The translations under genes and the position numbers were made by a program. 64,000 nt of DNA. It comes from CAWIVH01 sp963839475 (GTDB lineage Bacteria > Acidobacteriota > UBA6911). The stretch spans positions 1 to 64,000 of the forward strand of contig CAWIVH010000005.1 in NCBI GenBank assembly GCA_963839475.1, in the 5' to 3' direction. Below, piece by piece: positions 9,383-16,824 of this stretch. Position 1 is the first letter of the stretch. Each line of letters starts with the position of its first letter. The notes under the pieces were generated by a model. The model was not told where the DNA came from. It saw only the letters and a list, made by a program, of their open reading frames with translations, and ran no database searches.

Positions 9383-9562
9383 TTATTCTCCGAATACCTT
9401 TTTTATCTCGCCGATTTTCTTCTGGACCTTGCCCGCATTCTTTTCATCTTTGCCTTCGGCTTCCAGTTCCGGGCTGTTTGTCAATTTCCCGACCTCCTCC
9501 TTCACCTTTCCCTTCATTTCATGGAATTTGCCTTTAGTTTTGTCTTCCGTGCTGGAAATCAT
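9383..9562 (-). CDS. CsbD family stress protein
   Basis: This 59-residue, highly charged, helical protein has the CsbD pattern: DKTKGKFHEMKGKVKEEVGK followed by an ELEAEGK-type segment and a lysine-rich end. AGGAG lies 6 bases upstream of the ATG. CsbD proteins are abundant general-stress proteins in many bacteria with no defined biochemical activity. A second, broken copy lies on the opposite strand at 11627-11797. The gene was found by reading; it is below common length cut-offs. Confidence 0.85.
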   Translation of the reverse strand: MISSTEDKTKGKFHEMKGKVKEEVGKLTNSPELEAEGKDEKNAGKVQKKIGEIKKVFGE

Positions 9563-9712
9563 GGTTTTCTCCTGTCACTGTCAATGAATAGCCGGTTACC
9601 TTGTTGCGGAACACCGGACCGCCATCCGACCACCGGATGGCAAAGGACGATACAATTCTCAAAATAGGCTTGGGAAATAGGTCTGTCTGGTCAATTCGGC
9701 TCACGCTGTTCA

Positions 9713-9823
9713 TCAAAATTGCTCATCTTTGATCACAGGGATAATGTGCTTTGCCAGGATGGAGACGGCCAAGGACTTGCATTCTGTGTTGGTGCTTACA
9801 ACGCTTCCCTGATCCTTCGGCAT
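9713..9823 (-). CDS. 36-residue small protein with strong ribosome site
   Basis: The frame begins with ATG preceded by GAGGAGGAAG, a near-perfect Shine-Dalgarno at 3-4 bases spacing, and ends in LAKHIIPVIKDEQF. It has a polar N-terminal half with one cysteine and a weakly hydrophobic stretch. It lies on the same strand 150 bases upstream of csbD and may be co-transcribed. I recognise no family. The ribosome site is the main support. Confidence 0.4.
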   Translation of the reverse strand: MPKDQGSVVSTNTECKSLAVSILAKHIIPVIKDEQF

Positions 9824-10124
9824 CGACTTCCTCCTCGCTCCCGGACCTCGCCCTGCGGACCCTTTCGCAAACGTTACTGTGTTTATGGGCGGGGGTACTT
9901 AGGATGTTGCCGTGAACTTTGATGGGTGAAGGCAAAGTAAAAAGTGCAGTTAGGGCCGATGTTCATTATTGACCATCTGTGTGATCTTTATTGGACAGCT
10001 CCATGGTTTCTCAAGAGATATAAGGACCGGGCATGGGGTGATTTAATTAACAAGAACAAAGGGGAATGATGCCGTTCGTTACATAGCCATTGTGGCCCTA
10101 TATACCGAAAAGGGATCAGTGATC

Positions 10125-10340
10125 ATGTCGATGGAAGAACCTCTGGAAATGAAATTTGAATCGTGCCAGGAGATTCAGAAGGCTGGAACTGCCTGCATGG
10201 ATTCATTTGAGGCCTTGCTGATGCGTGTTTGGAATCATCAGAATGCGATTAAAGCAAACGATATAGACGTGTCTTCGAATTTGCAGGGGAATCCGAACGG
10301 GCAACCCTCCCCTGCGGCCAGCTGCAATAATTCGCGGTGA
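10125..10340 (+). CDS. Small hypothetical protein
   Basis: The frame encodes 71 residues from the ATG at 10125, with AGGG about 10 bases upstream; a GTG at 10092 would add 11. The first 45 residues look helical (EIQKAGTACMDSFEALLMRV), while the tail is Asn/Pro/Ser-rich and may be read-through of non-coding sequence. No family recognised. The 300 bases before it (9824-10124) contain nothing else that I can name. Confidence 0.3.
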   Translation: MSMEEPLEMKFESCQEIQKAGTACMDSFEALLMRVWNHQNAIKANDIDVSSNLQGNPNGQPSPAASCNNSR

Positions 10341-10720
10341 CGCGCGACCGCCGAGACCACTACTGCTCCCGATCCTACTGCCGAAAGGGCAACCGATCAA
10401 TGGCAGTGAGTTGAGAATAGCGACTATGTCACAAATATGAGAAAGCCGCCGAATAAAAGCCCGAGCACGATAGGTGTTGCAGGGATATTTCTCAAACCAT
10501 AACGAATTCATATCCAATTCGCGCACGTTGTCCTAGTGCCATCGATGATGCGATGGAGTAGGTAAATCAGCCAATGAGCAATTTTGTTCGGACGCCTGAG
10601 CAATGTGGAACTGACGGGCAAACGACTCCAAACATATTATTTTCCAGAGGTGCCGTTAGCTGAGACGGAAGCATAAAGTGTTTCACTGATGCGGTTGTGA
10701 TGAGTCAGTAGGAGGGTGTT
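10341..10720. other. Intergenic stretch, possible decayed small membrane peptide
   Basis: No supported gene. On the minus strand around 10427-10495 one frame gives a short hydrophobic run (VLGLLFGGFLIFV) with no acceptable start or ribosome site. The promoter of the next gene should lie at its right end. Confidence 0.3.
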
Positions 10721-10933
10721 GTGGGCTCATGCAGTTTTGATCGTCTTTTGCAGTTGATCAACAAGCAGTTGGATCTGGATGGACAACTGGAGGTCTACGA
10801 TCATCTGGACCGATGCGGTATCTGCCGAGATGCTGTTTGTCAGATTTCTCGCGATCGGGATGAGGCATTTGTCATCTATCGCACATTCCGCGAGAAACCA
10901 TCCATGCGCCGGCACCGCATCTACGCGACCTAA
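10721..10933 (+). CDS. Mini zinc-finger (zf-HC2-like) protein, anti-sigma-factor type
   Basis: This 70-residue protein carries the pattern YDHLDRCGICRDAV near residues 26-39. That is the HxxxCxxC zinc motif of anti-sigma factors (ZAS/zf-HC2), preceded by the usual LDLDGQLEVYDHL helix. GGAGGG is 4 bases upstream of the GTG start. It lacks a membrane segment and a sensor domain, so it is a stand-alone soluble finger. No ECF sigma factor is adjacent; the next gene on the strand is a receiver-only regulator 140 bases away. It probably binds a sigma factor or regulator encoded elsewhere. Confidence 0.6.
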   Translation: MGSCSFDRLLQLINKQLDLDGQLEVYDHLDRCGICRDAVCQISRDRDEAFVIYRTFREKPSMRRHRIYAT

Positions 10934-11073
10934 TTGCGCGAATCCAGGGTCACCGAGACGGTAATTGGTTTCAACCGAATGACCACGCACGCGGCTGCAC
11001 TTTGATCTCGCTTTCCGCAAACTCCTGTTCGACCTGCGAGATGACGGGGAGGGCATACAGAAGAGAAGAACCT

Positions 11074-11469
11074 ATGCCGAAACAAAGAATACGCATCCTT
11101 TTAGTAGACGACACCGGCTTGATAAGGCAATCCCTTGCAGAATTGATTAACATAGAACCGGACATGGAGATCGTGGGCGAAGCATCTGACGGAATGGAGG
11201 CTCTAGAGTTGACTAAGCGGCTCCTCCCGGAAGTCGTAATCATGGATGTGAAAATGCCGAGAATGAATGGGATAGAGGCGACGCGGGCCATTCATTCCGA
11301 ATTTCCCTGCGTTCATGTCATCGGGTTTTCTGTGTTTGAAGCAGCAATGTATCACGAGGTCATGCGCCAGGCGGGAGCGGCAACAACTATTTCGAAGAGC
11401 GAACCATCGGAGGCGCTCTTTTCGGCGATACGCGAATGCCACCGTCTAGGAGCTCTATCGGCGCAATAA
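11074..11469 (+). CDS. Single-domain response regulator (REC only)
   Basis: The 131-residue protein is one receiver domain. It has the acidic pair (LLVDDTG, residues 9-15), the phosphoacceptor aspartate in VVIMDVKMPRMNG near 56-60, and the conserved lysine in ISKSEPSEA near 110. The sequence is closest to the receivers of NarL/LuxR-type regulators, but no HTH output domain follows. The ATG at 11074 is preceded by GAGAAGAA; an upstream in-frame start at 11002 lacks a ribosome site. No histidine kinase is adjacent. With the zinc-finger protein before it, this could be a general-stress partner-switching module. Confidence 0.8.
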   Translation: MPKQRIRILLVDDTGLIRQSLAELINIEPDMEIVGEASDGMEALELTKRLLPEVVIMDVKMPRMNGIEATRAIHSEFPCVHVIGFSVFEAAMYHEVMRQAGAATTISKSEPSEALFSAIRECHRLGALSAQ

Positions 11470-11470
11470 A

Positions 11471-11489
11471 GAACTGCGTCGCAGTTTTT
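11471..11489 (+). terminator. Short hairpin terminator after the receiver gene
   Basis: The stem AACTGC/GCAGTT with loop GTC is followed by TTT and starts 2-3 bases after the stop codon. It is short but well placed. Confidence 0.5.
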
Positions 11490-11626
11490 CGGTCCAAAGC
11501 TGAGCCCACCTATTCGGTCCGCACCAAAGCGCTTTCCCCACTCGGCCCAGAGATCTGTCTAAAAGTAAATGGATTCGGCATCTTGAGTCCTGCCACAGGA
11601 GCGATTTATCGGGACCTCGAGCCTGG

Positions 11627-11797
11627 ATGAGCAGTAGATAAGACAAAAGGCAAGTTTCACGCGATCAAGGGGAGGGTGAAGGAGGAAGTAGGGAAAGTGA
11701 CGAACAGGCCGGAATTGGAGGCTGAAAACAAAGATAAAAAAACACAGGAGACGTCCAGAAGAAAATCGGTGTGATAAAGAAAGTATTCGGAGAATGA
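11627..11797 (+). pseudogene. Broken second csbD copy
   Basis: The + strand reads DKTKGKFHAIKGRVKEEVGK and then an ELEAENK-like segment in one frame, and QKKIGVIKKVFGE ending in TGA in another. Both line up with the intact CsbD at 9383-9562. The ATG at 11627 is out of frame with the body and reaches TAA after four codons, and a second frame change falls near 11735-11752. So at least two frameshifts have killed it. It is inverted relative to the intact gene, which points to an inverted duplication followed by decay. Confidence 0.8.
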
Positions 11798-11905
11798 TGA
11801 AGGCCGTATCCCGCAAAATCAGCCGGACAGCACGGAGGGATCCAAGTCGAGGTCCGGGGCTTTGATAGATGAAACCTTGGAGTACAATTACAAAAGGGAA
11901 CGACT

Positions 11906-12961
11906 ATGGCATTTCTTGGAGAGATCCTCGAATCTAAAACCGCGGATGGCGAGCTTTTTGAACCGATCGGCGACGGTCGCCTACGCTGCTTCGCCTGCGG
12001 CCATTGCTGCCCAATCCCGGAAGGGGCCCAGGGTGTCTGCAAGGTGCGCTTCAACCGCAACGGCGTGCTCCGCGTGCCCTTCGGCTATGTTGCCGGCCTG
12101 CAGAATGATCCTATCGAGAAAAAACCGTTCTTTCACGTTTTGCCCGGCGCTTCTGCCCTTAGCTTCGGCATGCTGGGATGCGATCTTCACTGTGCCTATT
12201 GCCAAAATTGGGTGACGTCTCAGGCGCTTCGCGATCCGGCGGCGATCGCCTCCACGCGCCGTGCCTCGCCCGTGGACCTTGTTCAGATCGCATTACAGGA
12301 AGGCTCCAAAGTCCTCGTCAGCACCTACAATGAACCACTGATTACCGCTGAATGGGCCGTGGCCGTTTTCAAAGAGGCCAAACGCGCCGGCCTCCTGACC
12401 GGTTTTGTCTCGAACGGCAACGCCACCCCCCGGGTCCTGGATTACCTGCGCCCATGGTTGGATATTTACAAGGTGGACCTTAAATCGTTTGACGACCGGC
12501 GTTATCGACAACTGGGCGGGAGGCTCGAGCCGATTCTGGATTCGATCCGCAGAATTCACGCGAGCGGGTTATGGCTTGAAATCGTAACGCTCCTCGTTCC
12601 CGGCTTCAACGACGGAGGCGACGAATTATCCCGCCTGACCGAATTCATCGCCGGGTTGGATCCGGAAATCCCCTGGCACGTGACTGCTTTCCATCCCGAC
12701 TATAAGATGACCGATCCCCGCAGGACTTCGGGCCGCGACTTGCTGGAAGCCGTTGATATCGGCCGCGGAGCAGGGCTCCAATACATTTACGCCGGCAATT
12801 TGCCGGGCACACTGGACGGACTGGAAAACACCTGTTGCCCGAGGTGCCAGAACCTGATCGTGGAGCGGCGCGGCTTCAGGGTCCTCCGGATGAATATTTC
12901 CTCAAATGGTTCCTGTCCTTCCTGCGCCCACCCGATCCCGGGTCGCTGGTCCACGCACTGA
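11906..12961 (+). CDS. amrS: AmmeMemoRadiSam-type radical SAM enzyme AmrS
   Basis: This 351-residue protein starts with a zinc-ribbon-like segment (CFACGHCC near 28-35) and continues with a radical SAM core whose 4Fe-4S motif is CDLHCAYC near residue 92. The segments STYNEPLI near 137 and SNGNATPR near 169, and a late CCPRC...CPSC cysteine set, match the AmrS/PflA-like family. The enzyme belongs to a three-protein set with AmrA (AMMECR1) and AmrB (MEMO-like); neither partner is in this window, and the substrate is not settled. The gene is convergent with an ABC ATPase gene 9 bases away. A GGGA sits upstream of the ATG. Cytoplasmic. Confidence 0.88.
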   Translation: MAFLGEILESKTADGELFEPIGDGRLRCFACGHCCPIPEGAQGVCKVRFNRNGVLRVPFGYVAGLQNDPIEKKPFFHVLPGASALSFGMLGCDLHCAYCQNWVTSQALRDPAAIASTRRASPVDLVQIALQEGSKVLVSTYNEPLITAEWAVAVFKEAKRAGLLTGFVSNGNATPRVLDYLRPWLDIYKVDLKSFDDRRYRQLGGRLEPILDSIRRIHASGLWLEIVTLLVPGFNDGGDELSRLTEFIAGLDPEIPWHVTAFHPDYKMTDPRRTSGRDLLEAVDIGRGAGLQYIYAGNLPGTLDGLENTCCPRCQNLIVERRGFRVLRMNISSNGSCPSCAHPIPGRWSTH

Positions 12962-12970
12962 TCCGTCCGG

Positions 12971-13741
12971 TCAGTACAGGGCGCCACAAGCCTGGAGCGA
13001 TTTCCTGATGGAGCTGCAGAATTCCATGATCTGCGGATAAGTCGTCTTGTCCATCCTCCGCGGGCGAGGCAACTCAACCCGAATTTCATGCACGATCTTG
13101 CCCTCCGGGGAAAGGACAGCCACCCGGTCGGAAAGCTGAACCGCTTCGGTCATCAGTGAAGTGGTGAAAACAGTCGTGGTCGGCCGGGACTGGCTCAAAC
13201 GCTGAAAATCATTGGACATCACTTCGCGTTCCATGGCATCGAGCCCGCAAAATGGGTCATCCATGAGGAGTGCGTCCGGGCTGTGAACCATAGCTCTGGC
13301 CATGGCCACCCGAACCTGCTGGGCCGGCGAAAGTTCACCCGGCTTCATGCTTTCCGTCCCTTCCATGCCCAGCATTACCAGCAACTGGCGCGCGCTATCC
13401 GTGAGCGACCTCGAATCCAACCTCCGGATCTCTCCCTGCAGCAAAACGTTTGCCAGCACGGATCTCCACGGCATCAGGGCCGGGGAAGAAAGCACTACCC
13501 CCATTTCCTTCTGCGCCGAAGTCACTTTCATGCCGCCCACAATAATTTCCCCTGAAACCGGCTGCATCAGGCCTGCAATCAGCCGGATCAGCGTCGATTT
13601 CCCGCTGCCAGGGGGGCCAAGAACAGAAACGAACTCCCCCGGTCGGATTTCCAGGCTTACCGGTCCCCGGGCAACGCGTTGTCCCCGGCCTTTCAATTCA
13701 GGCCAGGAGACACCATGTATATTGATTTCTGCCGGAGGCAT
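12971..13741 (-). CDS. ABC transporter ATP-binding protein (SsuB/TauB-like) with degenerate catalytic motifs
   Basis: The 256-residue protein starts at ATG 13741 with GGAG just upstream; an in-frame extension to 13924 lacks a ribosome site. Walker A is GPPGSGKST near residue 42. The signature reads LSPAQQ instead of LSGGQ. Walker B is LLMDDPFCGLD, with aspartate where the catalytic glutamate normally stands. The switch histidine position reads TTSLMTEA instead of a TH-containing motif. By family it energises uptake of nitrate, sulfonate or taurine-type solutes. The likely partner permease is at 18005-18808 on the same strand, 4.3 kb upstream in transcription, and no binding protein is present. 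ATPase activity may be weak or depend on a partner. Confidence 0.85.
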   Translation of the reverse strand: MPPAEINIHGVSWPELKGRGQRVARGPVSLEIRPGEFVSVLGPPGSGKSTLIRLIAGLMQPVSGEIIVGGMKVTSAQKEMGVVLSSPALMPWRSVLANVLLQGEIRRLDSRSLTDSARQLLVMLGMEGTESMKPGELSPAQQVRVAMARAMVHSPDALLMDDPFCGLDAMEREVMSNDFQRLSQSRPTTTVFTTSLMTEAVQLSDRVAVLSPEGKIVHEIRVELPRPRRMDKTTYPQIMEFCSSIRKSLQACGALY

Positions 13742-13854
13742 GTATGGACTCCAAGAATTCAGAAGGAATATATTATGATAAATCTCACGGCAAATCCTAC
13801 CGGATCCGTTTCGTGCACACAGAATAAAAAAACTGTTGGCAAATTCAGCCGCGG

Positions 13855-13880
13855 CAGGTAGCTTGCTAGCTGTTTTTTTT
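13855..13880 (+). terminator. Hairpin with T8 tract upstream of the aquaglyceroporin gene
   Basis: The stem CAGGTAGC/GCTAGCTG (one mismatch) has a two-base TT gap and is followed by eight T. It lies between the divergent ABC ATPase and aquaporin genes, with no + strand gene directly upstream. It may stop antisense transcription into the aquaporin gene or act as a leader attenuator. Confidence 0.4.
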
Positions 13881-13955
13881 AATACCCAGTAATTCCAACG
13901 GATGGTTGTGAGGTAATATCGCAAAGCCCTTTCCGGGCATACTGGAGGATCGGAG

Positions 13956-14720
13956 ATGCAATTGCAGGCGGCATCACCCTATCTGGGAGAGATTATCGGA
14001 ACGGCCATCCTGATCATTTTCGGTGGCGGCACCGTAGCCTGTGTCGCGCTTGCACGGAGCAAGGGCCAGAATGGCGGTTGGATTGTGGTGACAACAGGAT
14101 GGGGACTGGGAGTGGCGATGGCGGCTTACTGCGTCGGCCGAATAAGCGGCGCCCACCTGAACCCGGCGCTGACACTTGCCTTGGCGGCTATCGGCACCTT
14201 CTCTTGGAGCCTCGTGCCGGGATACATTGTCTCGCAATTGGTGGGGGCCTTCCTCGGCGGATGCATTGTATGGCTTTGCTACCTGCCGCACTGGAAAGAG
14301 ACCGCCGACCCCGCTGCGAAGCTGGGCGTCTTCTCAACAGCACCGGCCATTCGAAATACCCCGGCCAATCTGATGAGCGAGATCATAGGCACGGCAGTGC
14401 TGGTTTTCGGGATCCTGGCGATCGGGGCCAATGCGCAGGAATTGAAAGGAACCGGAGGACTCGACCTGTCGCTGGTTTTCAGCAAAGGGCTGAGCGCATT
14501 GCTCGTCGGTTTCCTTGTGTGGGCTATAGGCCTGGCGCTGGGAGGCCCGACGGGGTATGCGATCAATCCTGCGCGCGATCTAGGGCCGAGGATTGCCCAC
14601 GCACTGCTCCCCATTGCCGGCAAAGGGGACTCGGACTGGGGATACAGCTGGATTCCGATTGTGGGGCCGGTCGCAGGTGCTTTGCTTGGAGCCTTTCTCT
14701 TCAAGTTTGCGGGCTTTTGA
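13956..14720 (+). CDS. Aquaglyceroporin (MIP/GlpF family)
   Basis: This 254-residue channel has six membrane segments and the two half-helix motifs SGAHLNPALT (near 66) and YAINPARDLGPR (near 207). The aspartate after the second NPAR is typical of glycerol-conducting members. It should pass glycerol or small polyols and water across the inner membrane. GGAGGATCGGAG precedes the ATG. It lies 41 bases before an oxidoreductase, isomerase and MFS gene run on the same strand, which suggests a role in uptake of a polyol or a related neutral solute for that pathway. Confidence 0.9.
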   Translation: MQLQAASPYLGEIIGTAILIIFGGGTVACVALARSKGQNGGWIVVTTGWGLGVAMAAYCVGRISGAHLNPALTLALAAIGTFSWSLVPGYIVSQLVGAFLGGCIVWLCYLPHWKETADPAAKLGVFSTAPAIRNTPANLMSEIIGTAVLVFGILAIGANAQELKGTGGLDLSLVFSKGLSALLVGFLVWAIGLALGGPTGYAINPARDLGPRIAHALLPIAGKGDSDWGYSWIPIVGPVAGALLGAFLFKFAGF

Positions 14721-14761
14721 TCCATTGAAATACCGGCCGTCGTCACAGAAAGGATTTGCCC

Positions 14762-15913
14762 GTGGCTACTAAGCGAATCGGCATCATCATGAACGGTGTA
14801 ACCGGGAGAATGGGTACCAACCAGCACCTCGTCCGTTCTCTCCTTGCGATCCGCCAGGAGGGCGGTTTGCCGCTTCCGGGCGGGGACATCCTTGAACCGG
14901 ATCCGGTGCTGGTCGGGCGGAATGCCCAAAAGCTCGAAGCGCTCGCGCAGAAATACGGTATTGCCCGCTACAGCACCGATCTCGAACGCTGCCTGGCCGA
15001 TCCCGGCGATTCCGTTTATTTTGATGCCCAGACCACAGCCCAGCGGGCGCCTGCAGTGCGAGCGGCGATTGCCGCCGGGAAACATATCTACTGTGAAAAG
15101 CCCGTGTCCGCCTCGCTGCACGAGTCCCTGGAACTTGCGAAACTCGCCCGCACCGCTGGAGTAAAAAACGGCGTCGTGCAGGACAAACTCTTCCTCCCGG
15201 GAATCATCAAACTGCGCCGGCTGATCGATGGGGGATTTTTCGGGAAGATACTTTCGGTTCGCGGGGAGTTCGGCTACTGGGTGTTCGAAGGCGACTGGCA
15301 GCCAGCCCAGCGCCCGTCATGGAACTATCGCAAGGAGGATGGCGGCGGCATCATTGTCGACATGTTCTGCCATTGGCGGTATGTCCTGGACCACCTCTTT
15401 GGCGGTGTGGAGTCAGTCTGCTGCCTGGGTGCTACCCATATCCCGGAGCGTGTAGACGAGCAGGGACATTCCTATCAGGCCACAGCCGACGATGCGGCGT
15501 ACGCGATGTTCATGCTCCACGACGGCGTGATCGCTCAGATGAATTCGTCCTGGGTAGTGCGGGTTTACAGGGATGATCTTCTGACCCTTCAGGTGGATGG
15601 CACCGAAGGAAGTGCTGTAGCCGGTTTGCGCACCTGCAAAGTGCAACATCGCAGCATGACCCCAAAGCCGGTCTGGAATCCTGACATCCCTCAGCCCATT
15701 CGGTTCTTCGATACCTGGCAGGAAATCCCCGACAATGCGGTGTTTGGCAATGCCTTCCGCAGCCAGTGGGAACTCTTCCTGAAACATGTCGTCTGCGGTA
15801 CGGCCTTCCCATGGGATTTGGTGGAGGGTGCCAAGGGACTGCAACTCGCGGAGCTCGGCCTGAAATCGTGGGAAGAACGACGCTGGCTGGACATTCCACA
15901 GTTGCCGGTCTGA
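14762..15913 (+). CDS. Gfo/Idh/MocA family NAD(P)-dependent oxidoreductase
   Basis: The protein has 383 residues from GTG 14762, chosen because AAGGA lies 8 bases upstream; a TTG at 14756 is too close. The N-terminal Rossmann fold contains the family motif YCEKPVS (near 114), with the catalytic-region lysine, and the C-terminal half is the usual alpha/beta domain. The nucleotide-binding loop is unusual: GVTGRMGTNQ, as in some dihydrodipicolinate-reductase-like members. The enzyme probably oxidises a cyclic sugar, sugar acid or inositol. It is followed 21 bases later by a TIM-barrel isomerase and then an MFS transporter. The substrate is not deducible from sequence alone. Confidence 0.88.
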   Translation: MATKRIGIIMNGVTGRMGTNQHLVRSLLAIRQEGGLPLPGGDILEPDPVLVGRNAQKLEALAQKYGIARYSTDLERCLADPGDSVYFDAQTTAQRAPAVRAAIAAGKHIYCEKPVSASLHESLELAKLARTAGVKNGVVQDKLFLPGIIKLRRLIDGGFFGKILSVRGEFGYWVFEGDWQPAQRPSWNYRKEDGGGIIVDMFCHWRYVLDHLFGGVESVCCLGATHIPERVDEQGHSYQATADDAAYAMFMLHDGVIAQMNSSWVVRVYRDDLLTLQVDGTEGSAVAGLRTCKVQHRSMTPKPVWNPDIPQPIRFFDTWQEIPDNAVFGNAFRSQWELFLKHVVCGTAFPWDLVEGAKGLQLAELGLKSWEERRWLDIPQLPV

Positions 15914-15934
15914 AGAAACTGAAGGAGCTCTACG

Positions 15935-16762
15935 ATGCACCCGGCAGGCTCAGTATCTCTTGAACGCCTCAGCCTGAACCAGTACACAACGCACCGGTGG
16001 TCGGTGCGCGAAGCCGTGGAAGGTTGCTCAAGGGCGGGGCTTGGTTCCATTGGCCTCTGGCGCGACAAGGTAAAGGCCCAAGGTTTGGAGGAAAGCGCCC
16101 GGATCTGCCGTGAAACAGGGATCAAGGTTTCCAGTCTATGCCGGGGAGGGATGTTCCCGGCCAATACCGAAAGCGAAAGGCAAGCGAAGATCGATGATAA
16201 TCGCCGTGCCATCGATGAATGCGCCGCATTGAACAGCGATACCTTGGTGCTGGTTTGCGGCGGCCTCCATAGCCGCGATGTCGATTCGGCGAGACAAATG
16301 GTGGAGCAGGGAATCGCAACGATCGCCGATTACGCCCGCAGTCAAGGCGTAAAGCTTGGAATTGAGCCGCTGCATCCGATTTTCGCGGGTGACCGCTCGG
16401 TAGTGAACACCCTGGGACAGGCGCTCGATATCGCCGATCGGATCGGCCACCCCTCGGTCGGGGTCGTTGTCGATGTATATCACGTCTGGTGGGACCCTGA
16501 TCTTTATGGGCAAATCGAGCGAGCTGGAAGCAGGATTTTCGGTTTCCACGTGAGCGACTTTCTCGTGCCTCCACCTGATGTCCTTCTGGGCCGTGGAATG
16601 ATGGGGGATGGGGTGATCGAGATCCGTCGCATCCGCACGGCGGTCGAAGCGGCGGGATTCCAAGGTCCGATTGAATGCGAGATTTTCAACCGCGCCATCT
16701 GGGATTCGCCGGGAGACGCGGTTCTCACGCAGATGAAACGTCGGTTTATCGAATACTGCTGA
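15935..16762 (+). CDS. Sugar phosphate isomerase/epimerase-like TIM-barrel protein
   Basis: This 275-residue protein belongs to the xylose-isomerase-like / AP endonuclease 2 TIM-barrel superfamily. Metal-binding positions are visible as GIEPLHP (near 145), VVDVYHVWWD (near 180), FHVSDF (near 206) and IECEIF (near 246). AAGGAG lies 7 bases before the ATG. Members of this group isomerise, epimerise or dehydrate keto sugars and inosose. Pairing with a Gfo/Idh/MocA oxidoreductase is typical of inositol or rare sugar catabolism. Confidence 0.85.
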   Translation: MHPAGSVSLERLSLNQYTTHRWSVREAVEGCSRAGLGSIGLWRDKVKAQGLEESARICRETGIKVSSLCRGGMFPANTESERQAKIDDNRRAIDECAALNSDTLVLVCGGLHSRDVDSARQMVEQGIATIADYARSQGVKLGIEPLHPIFAGDRSVVNTLGQALDIADRIGHPSVGVVVDVYHVWWDPDLYGQIERAGSRIFGFHVSDFLVPPPDVLLGRGMMGDGVIEIRRIRTAVEAAGFQGPIECEIFNRAIWDSPGDAVLTQMKRRFIEYC

Positions 16763-16824
16763 GGCGCAACCTGGTCCCACGCATATGGATACGGGGTTGC
16801 GGCTCCAGGATCGGAAATGGAACC

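Noticed and set aside
10340..10495. Minus-strand hydrophobic run and a DUF3309-like pattern
   Set aside because: No acceptable start or ribosome site, and the resemblance is limited to glycine and serine positions.
12971..13924. 61-residue N-terminal extension of the ABC ATPase
   Set aside because: It would cross the intergenic hairpin region and has no ribosome site, while ATG 13741 has GGAG at good spacing.
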